A stretch of DNA of 47,237 bases, from the NCBI GenBank assembly GCA_947383275.1, contig CANDCW010000013.1, positions 1 to 47,237 on the forward strand. The letters run 5' to 3'. Source of the stretch: an uncultured Bacillota bacterium. Its GTDB lineage: Bacteria > Bacillota > Clostridia > Oscillospirales > Oscillospiraceae. A program made the translations under genes and the position numbers. Below are positions 15,242 to 26,742 of the stretch, piece by piece; position 1 is the stretch's first letter; each line of letters opens with the position of its first letter. The notes under the pieces are model-generated. The model saw only the letters and a program-made list of their open reading frames with translations. It had not been told where the DNA came from and ran no database searches.

Positions 15242-16183
15242 TTACCACCGCAGCAGCGCCCCGGCCCAGGTCAGGCCGCCGCCGAAGCCCACGGTCAGCA
15301 CCCGCATCCCCGGCCGCAGGGTCCCGCTCTGGACCAGCTCGTCCAAAGCAATAGGGATGCTGGCTGCGGAGGTATTGCCATAGCGGTCCATATTTTTAAA
15401 GAACAGCCCTTCCCGCGCCCCCAGGCGCTTGGCCACAAAGTCGATGATCCGGGCGTTGGCCTGGTGGCACACCACCAGGTCCACATCGTTGACCGATTCC
15501 AGCCCCTCCGCCTCCAGCAGCTGGCGGATGGATTGCTCCACCACCTCCACGGCGAAGCGGAATACCGCCTTGCCGTCCATGTGGATGGCTGAGGGAACCG
15601 GCCCCGGCCCCTGGACCCGGATGCTTTCCCGGTCCCCTCGGGAGCCGAAAACCGTGTGCCAGCTGCTCTTCTCGTCTCGTCGGAAAACAGCCGCTCCCGC
15701 CCCATCTCCGAAGAGCACGCAGGTGTTCCGGTCGGTCTGATCCATAACCCGGCTAATGACCTCCGCCCCCACCACCAGGGCGCAGGGCCGGGGGGCGTCG
15801 GACAGAAGGGCGTGGGCCGTCTTCAAGCCGTACAAAAAGCCGGCGCAGGCGGCGTTCAGGTCAAAACAGATGGTATCCTCCTTCAGCCCCAGCTCCCGCT
15901 GGAGCAGGCAGGCGGTGGAGGGGCTCGCGTGGTCAGGGGTAAAGGTGGCTGTCAGGCACACTCCGATGTCCGAGGCCGTCAACCCCGCCCGCTCCATTGC
16001 CTGACGGGCCGCAGCCGCGGCCAAGTCCAGCCCGGACTCCTCCACACAGAAGCGCCGGCTGTGGATACCGGTACGGCTGAACACCCACTGATCGTTGGTG
16101 TCCACGGTTTTGCTCAGTTCCTCATTGGTTACCACCCGCTCCGGAAGATACCGGCCGGTGGCTAAAATCTGGGGCGCACTCAT
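15242..16183 (-). CDS. fabH: Beta-ketoacyl-ACP synthase III (FabH)
   Basis: A 313-residue initiating condensing enzyme that joins acyl-CoA with malonyl-ACP. The catalytic Cys is C113 in DLNAACAGFLYG, the His is in VVCHQANARI (near 240) and the Asn in YGNTSAASIP (near 270). The N-terminal RYLPERVVTN and WVFSRTGIHSRR are typical. The ATG at 16183 overlaps the accA stop by 4 bp (ATGA). Confidence 0.96.
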   Translation of the reverse strand: MSAPQILATGRYLPERVVTNEELSKTVDTNDQWVFSRTGIHSRRFCVEESGLDLAAAAARQAMERAGLTASDIGVCLTATFTPDHASPSTACLLQRELGLKEDTICFDLNAACAGFLYGLKTAHALLSDAPRPCALVVGAEVISRVMDQTDRNTCVLFGDGAGAAVFRRDEKSSWHTVFGSRGDRESIRVQGPGPVPSAIHMDGKAVFRFAVEVVEQSIRQLLEAEGLESVNDVDLVVCHQANARIIDFVAKRLGAREGLFFKNMDRYGNTSAASIPIALDELVQSGTLRPGMRVLTVGFGGGLTWAGALLRW

Positions 16184-17004
16184 GGCTCCTCCCTCCCCGC
16201 CGGAGACAAGCCCCGTCCCATAGCGCGGAACATATCATATCTCTGTTTGGCCAGGGCCGGGCCTTTCAGTTTCTCCAGCGCGGCCAGCTCCTTCGCCAGG
16301 GCCGCATCCACGGTGCGGAAGGCAGCCTCCCAATCGGTATGAGCCCCGCCTTCGGGCTCCCGCAAAACGCCCTGAACAATCCCACCCCGGCGCAGGTCCT
16401 GGGCTGTGAGCTTCATCACGCCGCAGGCCTCTCCGGCCCGGGTGGAATCCTTCCATAAGATGGAGGCAAAACCCTCCGGGGACAGCACCGAATATACCGC
16501 GTGCTCCAGCATAAGCACCCGGTTGGCTACAGCCAAAGCCAGGGCTCCGCCGCTGCCCCCCTCGCCGGTGATGACGGAGATCACCGGTACGGTCAGGGAG
16601 CTCATCAGGGCCAGACACTGGGCAATGGCCTCGCCCTGGCCCCGCTCCTCCGCCTCCTTGCCTGGGTAGGCCCCCGGCGTGTCCACAAAGGTGATGACAG
16701 GCCGTCCAAATTTTTCCGCCTGCTTCATCAAGCGTTGGGCTTTGCGGTAGCCCTCAGGGGAGGGCATTCCGAAGTTGCAGCGCAGGTTCTCCCCCAGGTT
16801 TTTCCCCTTCCGGTGGCCGATGACCGTGACGGGACGGCCATGAAAGCGGGCAATTCCACCCAGGATGCTGGGGTCCTCGCCATACAAGCGGTCCCCCCTC
16901 TGCTCAAAGAAGTCGGTAAAAAGGGCGTTTATAAAGTCCGCCGTCCCCGGACGGCCTGGGTCCCGGGCAATTTTTACCTTTTCCTCCGGTGTATAGCGGC
17001 TCAT
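16180..17004 (-). CDS. accA: Acetyl-CoA carboxylase carboxyltransferase subunit alpha
   Basis: A 274-residue AccA, somewhat shorter than the E. coli protein (about 319) because the N-terminal helical part is reduced. With AccD it moves the carboxyl group from biotin to acetyl-CoA. Recognisable segments are FFEQRGDRLYGEDPSILGG, GHRKGKNLGENL, NFGMPSPEGYRKAQRLM, FVDTPGAYPG and the oxyanion-hole region ITGEGGSGGALAL. The ATG at 17004 overlaps the accD stop (ATGA). A longer frame to 17058 is inside accD and is rejected. Confidence 0.96.
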   Translation of the reverse strand: MSRYTPEEKVKIARDPGRPGTADFINALFTDFFEQRGDRLYGEDPSILGGIARFHGRPVTVIGHRKGKNLGENLRCNFGMPSPEGYRKAQRLMKQAEKFGRPVITFVDTPGAYPGKEAEERGQGEAIAQCLALMSSLTVPVISVITGEGGSGGALALAVANRVLMLEHAVYSVLSPEGFASILWKDSTRAGEACGVMKLTAQDLRRGGIVQGVLREPEGGAHTDWEAAFRTVDAALAKELAALEKLKGPALAKQRYDMFRAMGRGLSPAGREEP

Positions 17005-17855
17005 GGGCGTCCCCCTTTCTCGTGGAGGGCCAGCAGCCGGGCCAGAACCGCCCGCCACTCCTTCCGAGGGACGATCTGATCCAAAAAGCCGTGTTCCAGC
17101 AGGTATTCGGCCCGCTGAAATCCCTCGGGCAGTTGCTCCTTAATGGTCTGTTCAATAACTCGGGGCCCGGCAAAGCCAATGAGCGCCCCGGGCTCAGAGA
17201 GCATGATGTCCCCCAGAGACGCAAAACTGGCCGTCACCCCGCCTGTGGTAGGGTGGGTGAAACAGGAGATGTACAGCCCGCCCCGGCTCTGAAAGCGCTG
17301 GATGGCGGCGGCGGTTTTTGCCATCTGCATCAAGGAAAAAATTCCCTCCTGCATCCGGGCCCCGCCGCTGGCCGAAAAAATAATCAGAGGCAGTTTTTTC
17401 TTGTCGGCCCATTCGGCGGCACGGGCAACCTTCTCCCCCACTGCCGTGCCCATGCTGCCCATGAGAAAGCGGCTGTCCAGCACCACAAAGACAGCTCTGC
17501 GACCGTCCACCTTCCCCAGGGCGGACACCGCCGCGTCTTTCAGGCCGGTCTCCTCCTCCAGCTTAGCCAGCTTGGCAGGATAGCCGGGGAAAGCCAGGGG
17601 ATCGGCAGGGGACAGCTTATCCTCCAGCTCCTGAAAGGAGCCTGGGTCCAGGATATTGGACAGGCGATAATAGGCGTCCATAGGTGCGTGAAACCCACAC
17701 TTGGGGCAGACCTGCATATCTCGGTCCCACTCCAGATTGGCGCTCTCCTCGCCGCACTGGGAGCACTTCACCCGTCGGGCAGAGGTAATTTTCCCCTCCC
17801 GCATGGTTTGGTAGACCAGCAGGCGGTCCCGGCGGCGGGAAAAGGTTCGATTCAT
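17001..17855 (-). CDS. accD: Acetyl-CoA carboxylase carboxyltransferase subunit beta
   Basis: A 284-residue AccD with the N-terminal zinc finger intact: C31, C34, C50 and C53 (CSQC and CPKC). The carboxyltransferase core shows FVVLDSRFLMGSMG, SASGGARMQEG and TTGGVTASFA. It partners AccA. The start ATG overlaps the accC stop by 4 bp, part of a chain of ATGA overlaps accC-accD-accA-fabH that should keep subunit output matched. Confidence 0.96.
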   Translation of the reverse strand: MNRTFSRRRDRLLVYQTMREGKITSARRVKCSQCGEESANLEWDRDMQVCPKCGFHAPMDAYYRLSNILDPGSFQELEDKLSPADPLAFPGYPAKLAKLEEETGLKDAAVSALGKVDGRRAVFVVLDSRFLMGSMGTAVGEKVARAAEWADKKKLPLIIFSASGGARMQEGIFSLMQMAKTAAAIQRFQSRGGLYISCFTHPTTGGVTASFASLGDIMLSEPGALIGFAGPRVIEQTIKEQLPEGFQRAEYLLEHGFLDQIVPRKEWRAVLARLLALHEKGGRP

Positions 17856-19243
17856 GATGCTCCCTCCATCAGGCGGTCACAGGTCCGGGCCAGCTCCAGC
17901 AGCTTTTCCAGGTTCCGATCCAAGTAGCCGGTATCGTACTGCCCCCGGACAAATTCGGCGTCGTGCATAATCAGGTGGGCCAGGGAGGTGTTGGTGGGGT
18001 AACCCTCAATAATCAGCTCCTCCAAGGCCCGGCGCATCCTGCGGATGGCCTCCAGCCGGGTAGGGGCGTGGACCAGCACCTTGGCCACCAGGGAATCGTA
18101 ATAAGGAGGCACCTCGCAGCCAGTATATAGGGCGGTGTCCACCCTCACCCCCGGCCCGCCGGGCAGATGCAGGAAGGCAGTCGTCCCCGGACAGGGTAAA
18201 AAATTCCGTTCCGGGTCCTCCGCGTTAATCCGGCACTCAATGGCGTGTCCCGATACCTCAATACTCTCCTGAGCGAAGGACAGAGGCAGGCCAGCCGCCA
18301 CCCGCAGCTGCTCCTTTACCAGGTCCACCCCGGTAACCAGCTCGGTCACCGGATGCTCCACCTGAATGCGGGTGTTCATCTCAATGAAGTAGAAGGAACC
18401 ATCGGGAGCCAGGACAAATTCCACCGTCCCCGCGCCCACATAGCCCGCTGCCGCAGCAGCCGCTACGGCGGCCCGTCCCATCTCCTCCCGCAGCGCGGGG
18501 GTAAGGGCTTTGGAGGGGGATTCCTCCACCAATTTCTGCCGGCGGCGCTGGATGGAGCAATCCCGCTCCCCCAGGTGAACCACATGGCCCTGGGTGTCCG
18601 CCATAATCTGGAATTCAATGTGCCGGGGATTGACCACCAGCTTCTCCAAATACAGCTCCCCGTCTCCAAAACAGGCCACAGCCTCGGCGCGGGCCTCCTG
18701 CCAGGCCCGGTCCAGGTCCTCCGGACCATCCGCCTGGCGCATTCCCCTGCCCCCGCCCCCGGCGGATGCCTTTAGCAGAACGGGGTAGCCTACCTCACCC
18801 GCCAGCTTTTGAGCTTGGCGGACGTTCTTCAGCGGGCCGTCCGACCCGGGTACTACCGGCACCCCGGCGCTCTGAGCCAGGGTCCGGGCCGCGGCTTTGC
18901 TGCCCAGCCGCCGGATGACGTCCCCGGCAGGGCCGATGTATTTCAGCCCCGCCTGAACGCACCGGTCGGCAAAATCCGGATTTTCGGACAGGAAGCCGTA
19001 GCCGGGATGGACGGCGTCGCAGCCGGTGGCCAAAGCTGCGGACAGGATGGCATCCTGATTCAGGTAGCTGTCCGCAGCTTTGGCCGGACCGATGCATAGG
19101 GACCTGGTGGCCATCTGGGCGTGAAGGGCGCTTTCATCCGCCTGGGACCAGACGGCCACCGTCTCAATACCCAGCTCCCGGCAGGCCCGGATAATCCGCA
19201 GGGCAATCTCCCCCCGATTGGCGATCAACACACGCTTCAGCAT
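17852..19243 (-). CDS. accC: Biotin carboxylase (AccC)
   Basis: A 463-residue ATP-grasp enzyme that carboxylates the biotin on AccB. The start VLIANRGEIALRIIRACRELG is the family signature; the Gly-rich ATP loop is KASAGGGGRGM (near 160-170), and the EMNTRIQVEHPVTE catalytic segment follows. The ATG at 19243 has GGAGGG 9 bp upstream and begins the conserved N-terminus; the open frame continues to 19279 into accB in another frame. It starts 4 bp after the accB stop. Confidence 0.97.
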   Translation of the reverse strand: MLKRVLIANRGEIALRIIRACRELGIETVAVWSQADESALHAQMATRSLCIGPAKAADSYLNQDAILSAALATGCDAVHPGYGFLSENPDFADRCVQAGLKYIGPAGDVIRRLGSKAAARTLAQSAGVPVVPGSDGPLKNVRQAQKLAGEVGYPVLLKASAGGGGRGMRQADGPEDLDRAWQEARAEAVACFGDGELYLEKLVVNPRHIEFQIMADTQGHVVHLGERDCSIQRRRQKLVEESPSKALTPALREEMGRAAVAAAAAAGYVGAGTVEFVLAPDGSFYFIEMNTRIQVEHPVTELVTGVDLVKEQLRVAAGLPLSFAQESIEVSGHAIECRINAEDPERNFLPCPGTTAFLHLPGGPGVRVDTALYTGCEVPPYYDSLVAKVLVHAPTRLEAIRRMRRALEELIIEGYPTNTSLAHLIMHDAEFVRGQYDTGYLDRNLEKLLELARTCDRLMEGAS

Positions 19244-19247
19244 AATC

Positions 19248-19658
19248 TCACACCCTCCGGATACGGAACAGGGGCGCACCTACGCCCACTGCCTCGCCAT
19301 CCTTCACCAGGACCTCCTCCACCACGCAGTCGGCGGGGGCTGGAACCTCGCTCATCATTTTCATGGCCTCAATGAGGCACAGCGTGTCTCCCTTTTTCAC
19401 CTGGACCCCCGGAGCAACATAGGGCGGCTCCTCCGGCGCGGAGGCGGCGTAAAACACACCCACCAGGGGAGCGTTTACCGTCTCCCCCTGCTCTCCCTCC
19501 GTCCGGGCTGCGGGAGCAACGGAAGCCACTGCCGGAACGGCAGCCGCCGCCTGTTCCCGGCGCAGCACCACCCGCTCATCCTTCTTCTCCCACTCCAGCG
19601 CCGTCAGGCCGGAGGCGGCAAAGCGGTCCATCAGGCCATATAACTCCTGCAATTCCAT
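19248..19658 (-). CDS. accB: Biotin carboxyl carrier protein (AccB)
   Basis: A 136-residue BCCP. The N-terminal helix (ELQELYGLMDRFAAS) is followed by an Ala/Pro-rich linker (about 36-60) and the biotinyl domain with the biotin attachment Lys at K100 in IEAMKMM. It also has the PLVGVFY and CLIEAMK segments of the family. The ATG at 19658 is preceded by GGGAGG; the open frame extends into acpP in a different frame and that part is not real. It is 19 bp after acpP. Confidence 0.96.
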   Translation of the reverse strand: MELQELYGLMDRFAASGLTALEWEKKDERVVLRREQAAAAVPAVASVAPAARTEGEQGETVNAPLVGVFYAASAPEEPPYVAPGVQVKKGDTLCLIEAMKMMSEVPAPADCVVEEVLVKDGEAVGVGAPLFRIRRV

Positions 19659-19677
19659 ATGCGGCCTCCCTGGCGTT

Positions 19678-19914
19678 TTACGCCTGCTTGCTCTTGATAT
19701 AGTCCAAAATATCCTGGACTGTGTGGATCTTCTCCAGGTCCTCGTCCTCAATGCCCACGCCCAGATTCTCCTGGAGCGCCATGGACAGCTCCACAATCTC
19801 CAGCGAGTCGGCTTCCAGGTCCTCCACCAGGTTGGTATCCAGCTTGACCTCCTCCGCATCGCAGCTCAGGGTGTCCACAATGATATTCCGCACATTTTCA
19901 AAGGTAATCTCCAT
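19678..19914 (-). CDS. acpP: Acyl carrier protein
   Basis: A 78-residue acidic ACP. The phosphopantetheine attachment Ser is S37 in the DSLEIVEL motif. It carries the growing acyl chain for every fab enzyme downstream. It is the first gene of the operon; an AAAGGA ribosome site lies about 12 bp before the ATG. The promoter and dyad repeats are directly upstream. Confidence 0.97.
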   Translation of the reverse strand: MEITFENVRNIIVDTLSCDAEEVKLDTNLVEDLEADSLEIVELSMALQENLGVGIEDEDLEKIHTVQDILDYIKSKQA

Positions 19915-19945
19915 ATTAACCGACTGTCCTTTCGTCTTTTAATTT

Positions 19946-19983
19946 CAAGCATTTTATCTAAATAATTTTAACTAAAATACTTG
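19946..19983 (-). promoter_or_regulatory. AT-rich dyads downstream of the acpP promoter (candidate FabT operator)
   Basis: A 14-bp perfect palindrome ATTTTAACTAAAAT (19965-19978) lies next to a related copy ATTTTATCTAAAT (19951-19963). They are enclosed by outer arms CAAG (19946-19949) and CTTG (19980-19983). The cluster is between the -10 and the acpP start. A MarR-type repressor bound here would block transcription. FabT as the ligand is an inference from the operon content. Confidence 0.5.
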
Positions 19984-19989
19984 AGTCTT

Positions 19990-20017
19990 ATTATACGGCC
20001 CGACAGCTAATTGTCAA
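19990..20017 (-). promoter_or_regulatory. Consensus promoter of the acc-fab operon
   Basis: On the minus strand a perfect TTGACA (20017-20012), 16-bp spacer, and a perfect TATAAT (19995-19990). Transcription would start near 19983, inside the dyad cluster. Confidence 0.85.
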
Positions 20018-20056
20018 GGAGAATTTTTCCACCTGCCCCTTTTCTCTGTTTTTCAT

Positions 20057-20111
20057 ATAGCCAACCCAGTCAAAAATGCGCAAATTGTGCTTTTTGGACT
20101 GGGCTGGCTAT
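20057..20111. repeat. 55-nt near-perfect palindrome upstream of the acc-fab promoter
   Basis: The arms ATAGCCAACCCAGTC (20057-20071) and GACTGGGCTGGCTAT (20097-20111) pair with one wobble. The inside continues with AAAAA/TTTTT and GC-CAA/TTG-GC pairs, so the whole element can fold as one long hairpin with few bulges. There is no U-run on either strand, and nothing coding is seen from 20018 to 20304 apart from this and the hairpin at 20189. Confidence 0.5.
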
Positions 20112-20188
20112 TGTCCACCGGCCAGCGCGCCTGCTTTGACTGGCACACTCCTGCCCGCCTTGGCGCAGCAATTTCTGCCAGAGAAGCA

Positions 20189-20222
20189 GAGAAACGGCGT
20201 GGCCAAAGCCACACCGTTTCTC
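20189..20222 (-). terminator. Hairpin downstream of the pyruvate:ferredoxin oxidoreductase gene
   Basis: A 15-bp stem with one wobble, GAGAAACGGCGTGGC (20189-20203) with GCCACACCGTTTCTC (20208-20222), loop CAAA. It lies about 80 bp after the oxidoreductase stop. It lacks a clear U-run, so termination is probable but not certain. Confidence 0.5.
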
Positions 20223-20304
20223 CATTGCATGTTTACTTTTTCAAAAGTCCAACTCACAGCCGCCGGCCCTCGCAGGCGGAAGAACTTTTGTGCACACTTC
20301 CGAA

Positions 20305-23979
<3,675 letters not shown>

Positions 23980-24082
23980 AGAGGTTCCCTACTTTCTTCC
24001 TAATTTTGCCTGGGTATCTAAAAATGGTAGTTCTCTGCTCTATTTTACAAGCCCGCCCCCATGGAACCAATGATGAAAACAG

Positions 24083-24097
24083 TTATGATTTTCATAA
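24083..24097 (-). promoter_or_regulatory. Dyad in the PFOR leader
   Basis: TTATGA-TTT-TCATAA, a perfect 15-bp dyad between the promoter at 24174 and the PFOR start. It could be a repressor site or a small RNA hairpin; no regulator is identified. Confidence 0.3.
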
Positions 24098-24173
24098 GCA
24101 TATGATTATATCGGGACAGCCCTGCGCCGCCCCCGGCAGACTGGGGCCAGCTTTAGGATTTCATACGAGATGT

Positions 24174-24202
24174 AGTGTACCACTTTTCCGCAGCTTTGTA
24201 AA
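24174..24202 (-). promoter_or_regulatory. Probable promoter of the PFOR gene
   Basis: On the minus strand TTTACA (24202-24197), 17-bp spacer, TACACT (24179-24174). An isolated TATAAT at 24110-24105 lacks a matching -35 but could be an alternative. Confidence 0.5.
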
Positions 24203-24223
24203 CTTTTTGGATAAATTTTTCCC

Positions 24224-24239
24224 TTCAAAAATTTTTGAA
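24224..24239. promoter_or_regulatory. 16-bp perfect palindrome upstream of the PFOR promoter
   Basis: TTCAAAAATTTTTGAA is a perfect palindrome centred about 30 bp upstream of the -35. This is a typical position for an activator site. The rest of 24240-24266 shows nothing. Confidence 0.35.
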
Positions 24240-24266
24240 CTTTGGGTGTTTTTTTCATGAATATGT

Positions 24267-24301
24267 AAAACCGCCCCGCCGGTCAGCCCGGCGAGACGGT
24301 C
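24267..24301 (-). terminator. Terminator of the lipoprotein gene
   Basis: On the minus strand ACCG-TCT-CGCCGG pairs with CCGGCG-GGG-CGGT (6-bp inner and 4-bp outer stem with U-G wobbles between), followed by four T. It lies 24 bp after the lipoprotein stop. Confidence 0.6.
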
Positions 24302-24325
24302 ATTAAGTAAACAGTTATGGTCCCA

Positions 24326-25009
24326 TCAGCCGCCCATAGCGGTGGTGGAGATCAGGTTGCCAAACTCGGCCGCATCCTTGGGCACCCAAACCTTCTTGGT
24401 CTTGCCGCTGATGTCCATATCAGCCAACTCGAAGTCCACATCAAAGTCAGCGGTCTTGTCAGTGGGCTTGATTTCGCCAATTACGCCGGCCATAACACTC
24501 AGAATCTGACCAAAGGCGGCGTCCATATCTTCCACCAGCAGATTGGGGTCCACTTCATTCATGGCTTCGGTCATAGCCTGGGTCAGCGCCTCGGGATCAA
24601 AGGTATTCACCGTGCAGGTGACCACAGCGGTACCGGCTTTATCGTCAGACTCCTTCACCTTGGCAGTAAACTGAACCTCGCTGAACATCTTCATGAAGGC
24701 GTCGATAAAGTCCTGCATCTCTTCCTCCGTAATGTTGACGCCCGCATCGGAGAACTGCTTGGTCATCTCTCCGGCTAGCTCCTCATAGACGCTGCCGTCC
24801 AAGCCCATATCAGCGCGGGCCTCGGACTCGTCGGCATAGCCGAACAGCTCCACAGCCTTGGAGGGATCGTCCTTCAGGATCATCTCGAAGATAGCCTCAG
24901 CCACCTTGTCTGCGGCGACAGGGGCCTCCTTCTTGCAGCCGGTCAAGGCCAGAGAACACAACATGACCATCGCCAGCAGCAGCGCGGGGATTCTACGGGT
25001 TTGTTTCAT
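24326..25009 (-). CDS. Hypothetical lipoprotein (DUF5105-like)
   Basis: A 227-residue protein. The N-terminus is a signal peptide with basic MKQTRR, a hydrophobic core and the lipobox LTGC, so it should be lipidated and held on the outer face of the membrane. The mature part is acidic, helical and has a conserved-looking two-part layout: a helix-rich region (about 30-120) with EEEMQDFIDAFMKMF, then beta strands ending in a KKVWVPKDAAEFGN segment. This resembles DUF5105/DUF4878-type lipoproteins of Clostridia; the family call is from memory and is tentative. The ATG at 25009 has AAAGGAG 8 bp upstream. It is divergent from yifB and has its own promoter and terminator. Confidence 0.75.
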   Translation of the reverse strand: MKQTRRIPALLLAMVMLCSLALTGCKKEAPVAADKVAEAIFEMILKDDPSKAVELFGYADESEARADMGLDGSVYEELAGEMTKQFSDAGVNITEEEMQDFIDAFMKMFSEVQFTAKVKESDDKAGTAVVTCTVNTFDPEALTQAMTEAMNEVDPNLLVEDMDAAFGQILSVMAGVIGEIKPTDKTADFDVDFELADMDISGKTKKVWVPKDAAEFGNLISTTAMGG

Positions 25010-25054
25010 TGAATTCACTCCTTTTTCATCTTTGGCACACAGGCCATAAGCCTT

Positions 25055-25083
25055 ATTATACGAGAGCCCAATAGAAAAATCAA
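25055..25083 (-). promoter_or_regulatory. Promoter of the lipoprotein gene
   Basis: On the minus strand TTGATT (25083-25078), 17-bp spacer, perfect TATAAT (25060-25055), about 46 bp before the ATG. Confidence 0.7.
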
Positions 25084-25126
25084 CCGGCAAACTGGAAATT
25101 TATTAAATCTTAATCTTTCGCCAATG

Positions 25127-25155
25127 TTGCATTTTTCACCAAAAGCCGTTACAAT
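25127..25155 (+). promoter_or_regulatory. Promoter of the yifB/comM gene
   Basis: TTGCAT (25127-25132), 17-bp spacer, TACAAT (25150-25155), 38 bp before the ATG at 25193. Confidence 0.6.
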
Positions 25156-25192
25156 AAGTTTACCAAACATTTCCCGATTTGGAGGTGGAAGT

Positions 25193-26710
25193 ATGGTACA
25201 ATCCATCCAGTCCCTGGGGCTGCACGGAGTCAACGGCTATCGGGTCGCCGCCGAGTGCGACCTGTCCGGCGGCCTGCCCGCCTTTACCGTAGTAGGTCTG
25301 CCTGACGCCGCCGTCAACGAGGCCCGGGAGAGGGTTCGCTCCGCCATTAAGAACTGCGGCTTCACCTTTCCCGTCAGCCGCATCACCATCAACCTGGCCC
25401 CCGCCCATCTGAAGAAAATCGGCACGCTATATGACCTTCCCATGCTGGTGGGCATCCTGGCCGCCGGGAAACAGCTCAGGCTCCCCAAAGAGAACTGCGC
25501 CTTTCTGGGGGAGTTGTCCCTGTCCGGAACGCTGCGGCCCTGCGCTGGAATGCTGTCCATGGCACTGGCCGCAAAGCGGGAGGGCATTGAGGCCCTGTAT
25601 GTCCCTGAGGAGAACGCCGCCGAGGCCACCCTGGCCGAGGGGCCGGTCATCTATCCTGTCCGGGACGTGGAACAGCTGGAGCGCCATCTAATGGGTGAGG
25701 AACGCATTTCGCCCGCCCAGCCCTGGGTACCCAGCCCCTCCGCCTTCCGCTGTCCCGACATGGCCGAGGTCAAGGGACAGGATCAAGTAAAGCGGGCCCT
25801 GGAGATTGCCGCTGCGGGCGGGCACAGCGTCCTCATGTCCGGCCCGCCAGGGACGGGCAAGTCCATGCTGGCCCGCCGCCTGCCCGGGATTCTCCCCGAT
25901 ATGACCCGCCAGGAGGCCCTGGAGTGCACCGAGATCCACTCCATCATGGGCCAGACCAGCGCCAAACAGCCCCTGATTACCCTGCGGCCCTTCCGGTCCC
26001 CCCACCACACCGTATCCTCCACCGGCATGGCCGGAGGCGGCTCCAACCCCCGGCCCGGGGAAATTTCCCTGGCACACAACGGGGTGCTCTTCCTGGACGA
26101 GCTGCCTGAATTTCCCAAGGAGGTGCTGGAGGTGCTCCGCCAGCCTCTGGAGGACGGCCAGGTGCAGATTTCCCGGGCAGCAGGCACCGTCACCTACCCC
26201 GCCCGTTTTATGCTGGTGTGCGCCATGAACCCCTGCAAGTGCGGCTGGTACGGCCACCCCTCCGGACGCTGCCGCTGCACGGAAGCGGAGGTAAAAAAGT
26301 ACCTCTCCCGGCTATCCGGCCCCCTGCTGGACCGTCTGGACCTGTTTGTTGAGGCGGCTCCTCTGGAATTTGACGAGCTGGCCCAGCGGGAGCGGGCGGA
26401 GACCTCCGCCCAGGTGAAGGAGCGGGTAGACGGCGCCCGCGCCCTCCAGACCGGGCGGCAGAAGGACACCGGCGTCCCCTGCAATTCCCAGCTGGCCCGG
26501 GAGGCCCTGGACCGCTTCTGCGCCCTGGACGCGGCCTGCCAGAAGCTGATGAAGGGGGCCTTCGACCGCATGGGCCTCACTGCCCGCAGCTACGACCGCA
26601 TCCTCCGGGTAGCCCGCACCATCGCCGACCTGGACGGCGGTGGGGACATCTCCCCCACCCACCTGGCCGAGGCCCTTCAGTACCGGCCGCCGGCCTATCT
26701 GAGAAGATAA
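25193..26710 (+). CDS. YifB/ComM family Mg-chelatase-like AAA+ ATPase
   Basis: A 505-residue protein. Order of domains: an N-terminal Lon-protease-like domain (about 1-180, with LSGGLPAFTVVGLPDAAVNEARERVR), then an AAA+ magnesium-chelatase-type domain with Walker A GPPGTGKSM near 217, the IHSIMG and RPFRSPHHTVS segments, Walker B VLFLDELPEF near 300, and a Cys-rich CKCGWYGHPSGRCRC insert near 347-363. A C-terminal MCM-like helical domain follows. ComM is a branch-migration helicase that helps integrate foreign DNA during transformation; that role is known from Vibrio and Haemophilus and is inferred here. The ATG at 25193 has GGAGG 6-8 bp upstream; a longer frame to 25124 lacks support. Confidence 0.93.
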   Translation: MVQSIQSLGLHGVNGYRVAAECDLSGGLPAFTVVGLPDAAVNEARERVRSAIKNCGFTFPVSRITINLAPAHLKKIGTLYDLPMLVGILAAGKQLRLPKENCAFLGELSLSGTLRPCAGMLSMALAAKREGIEALYVPEENAAEATLAEGPVIYPVRDVEQLERHLMGEERISPAQPWVPSPSAFRCPDMAEVKGQDQVKRALEIAAAGGHSVLMSGPPGTGKSMLARRLPGILPDMTRQEALECTEIHSIMGQTSAKQPLITLRPFRSPHHTVSSTGMAGGGSNPRPGEISLAHNGVLFLDELPEFPKEVLEVLRQPLEDGQVQISRAAGTVTYPARFMLVCAMNPCKCGWYGHPSGRCRCTEAEVKKYLSRLSGPLLDRLDLFVEAAPLEFDELAQRERAETSAQVKERVDGARALQTGRQKDTGVPCNSQLAREALDRFCALDAACQKLMKGAFDRMGLTARSYDRILRVARTIADLDGGGDISPTHLAEALQYRPPAYLRR

Positions 26711-26742
26711 AAATTGGACGGCCGGCGGCCGTCCAATTTTTT
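26710..26742. terminator. Bidirectional terminator between yifB and the WYL regulator
   Basis: A 14-bp perfect stem, AAAATTGGACGGCC (26710-26723) with GGCCGTCCAATTTT (26727-26740), loop GGC. There are T-runs on both strands, so it can serve both convergent genes. Confidence 0.9.

Noticed and set aside
24105..24110. TATAAT as the main PFOR promoter -10
   Set aside because: No usable -35 lies 16-18 bp upstream (the region is GC-rich). The TTTACA/TACACT pair at 24174-24202 fits better, though a dual start is possible.
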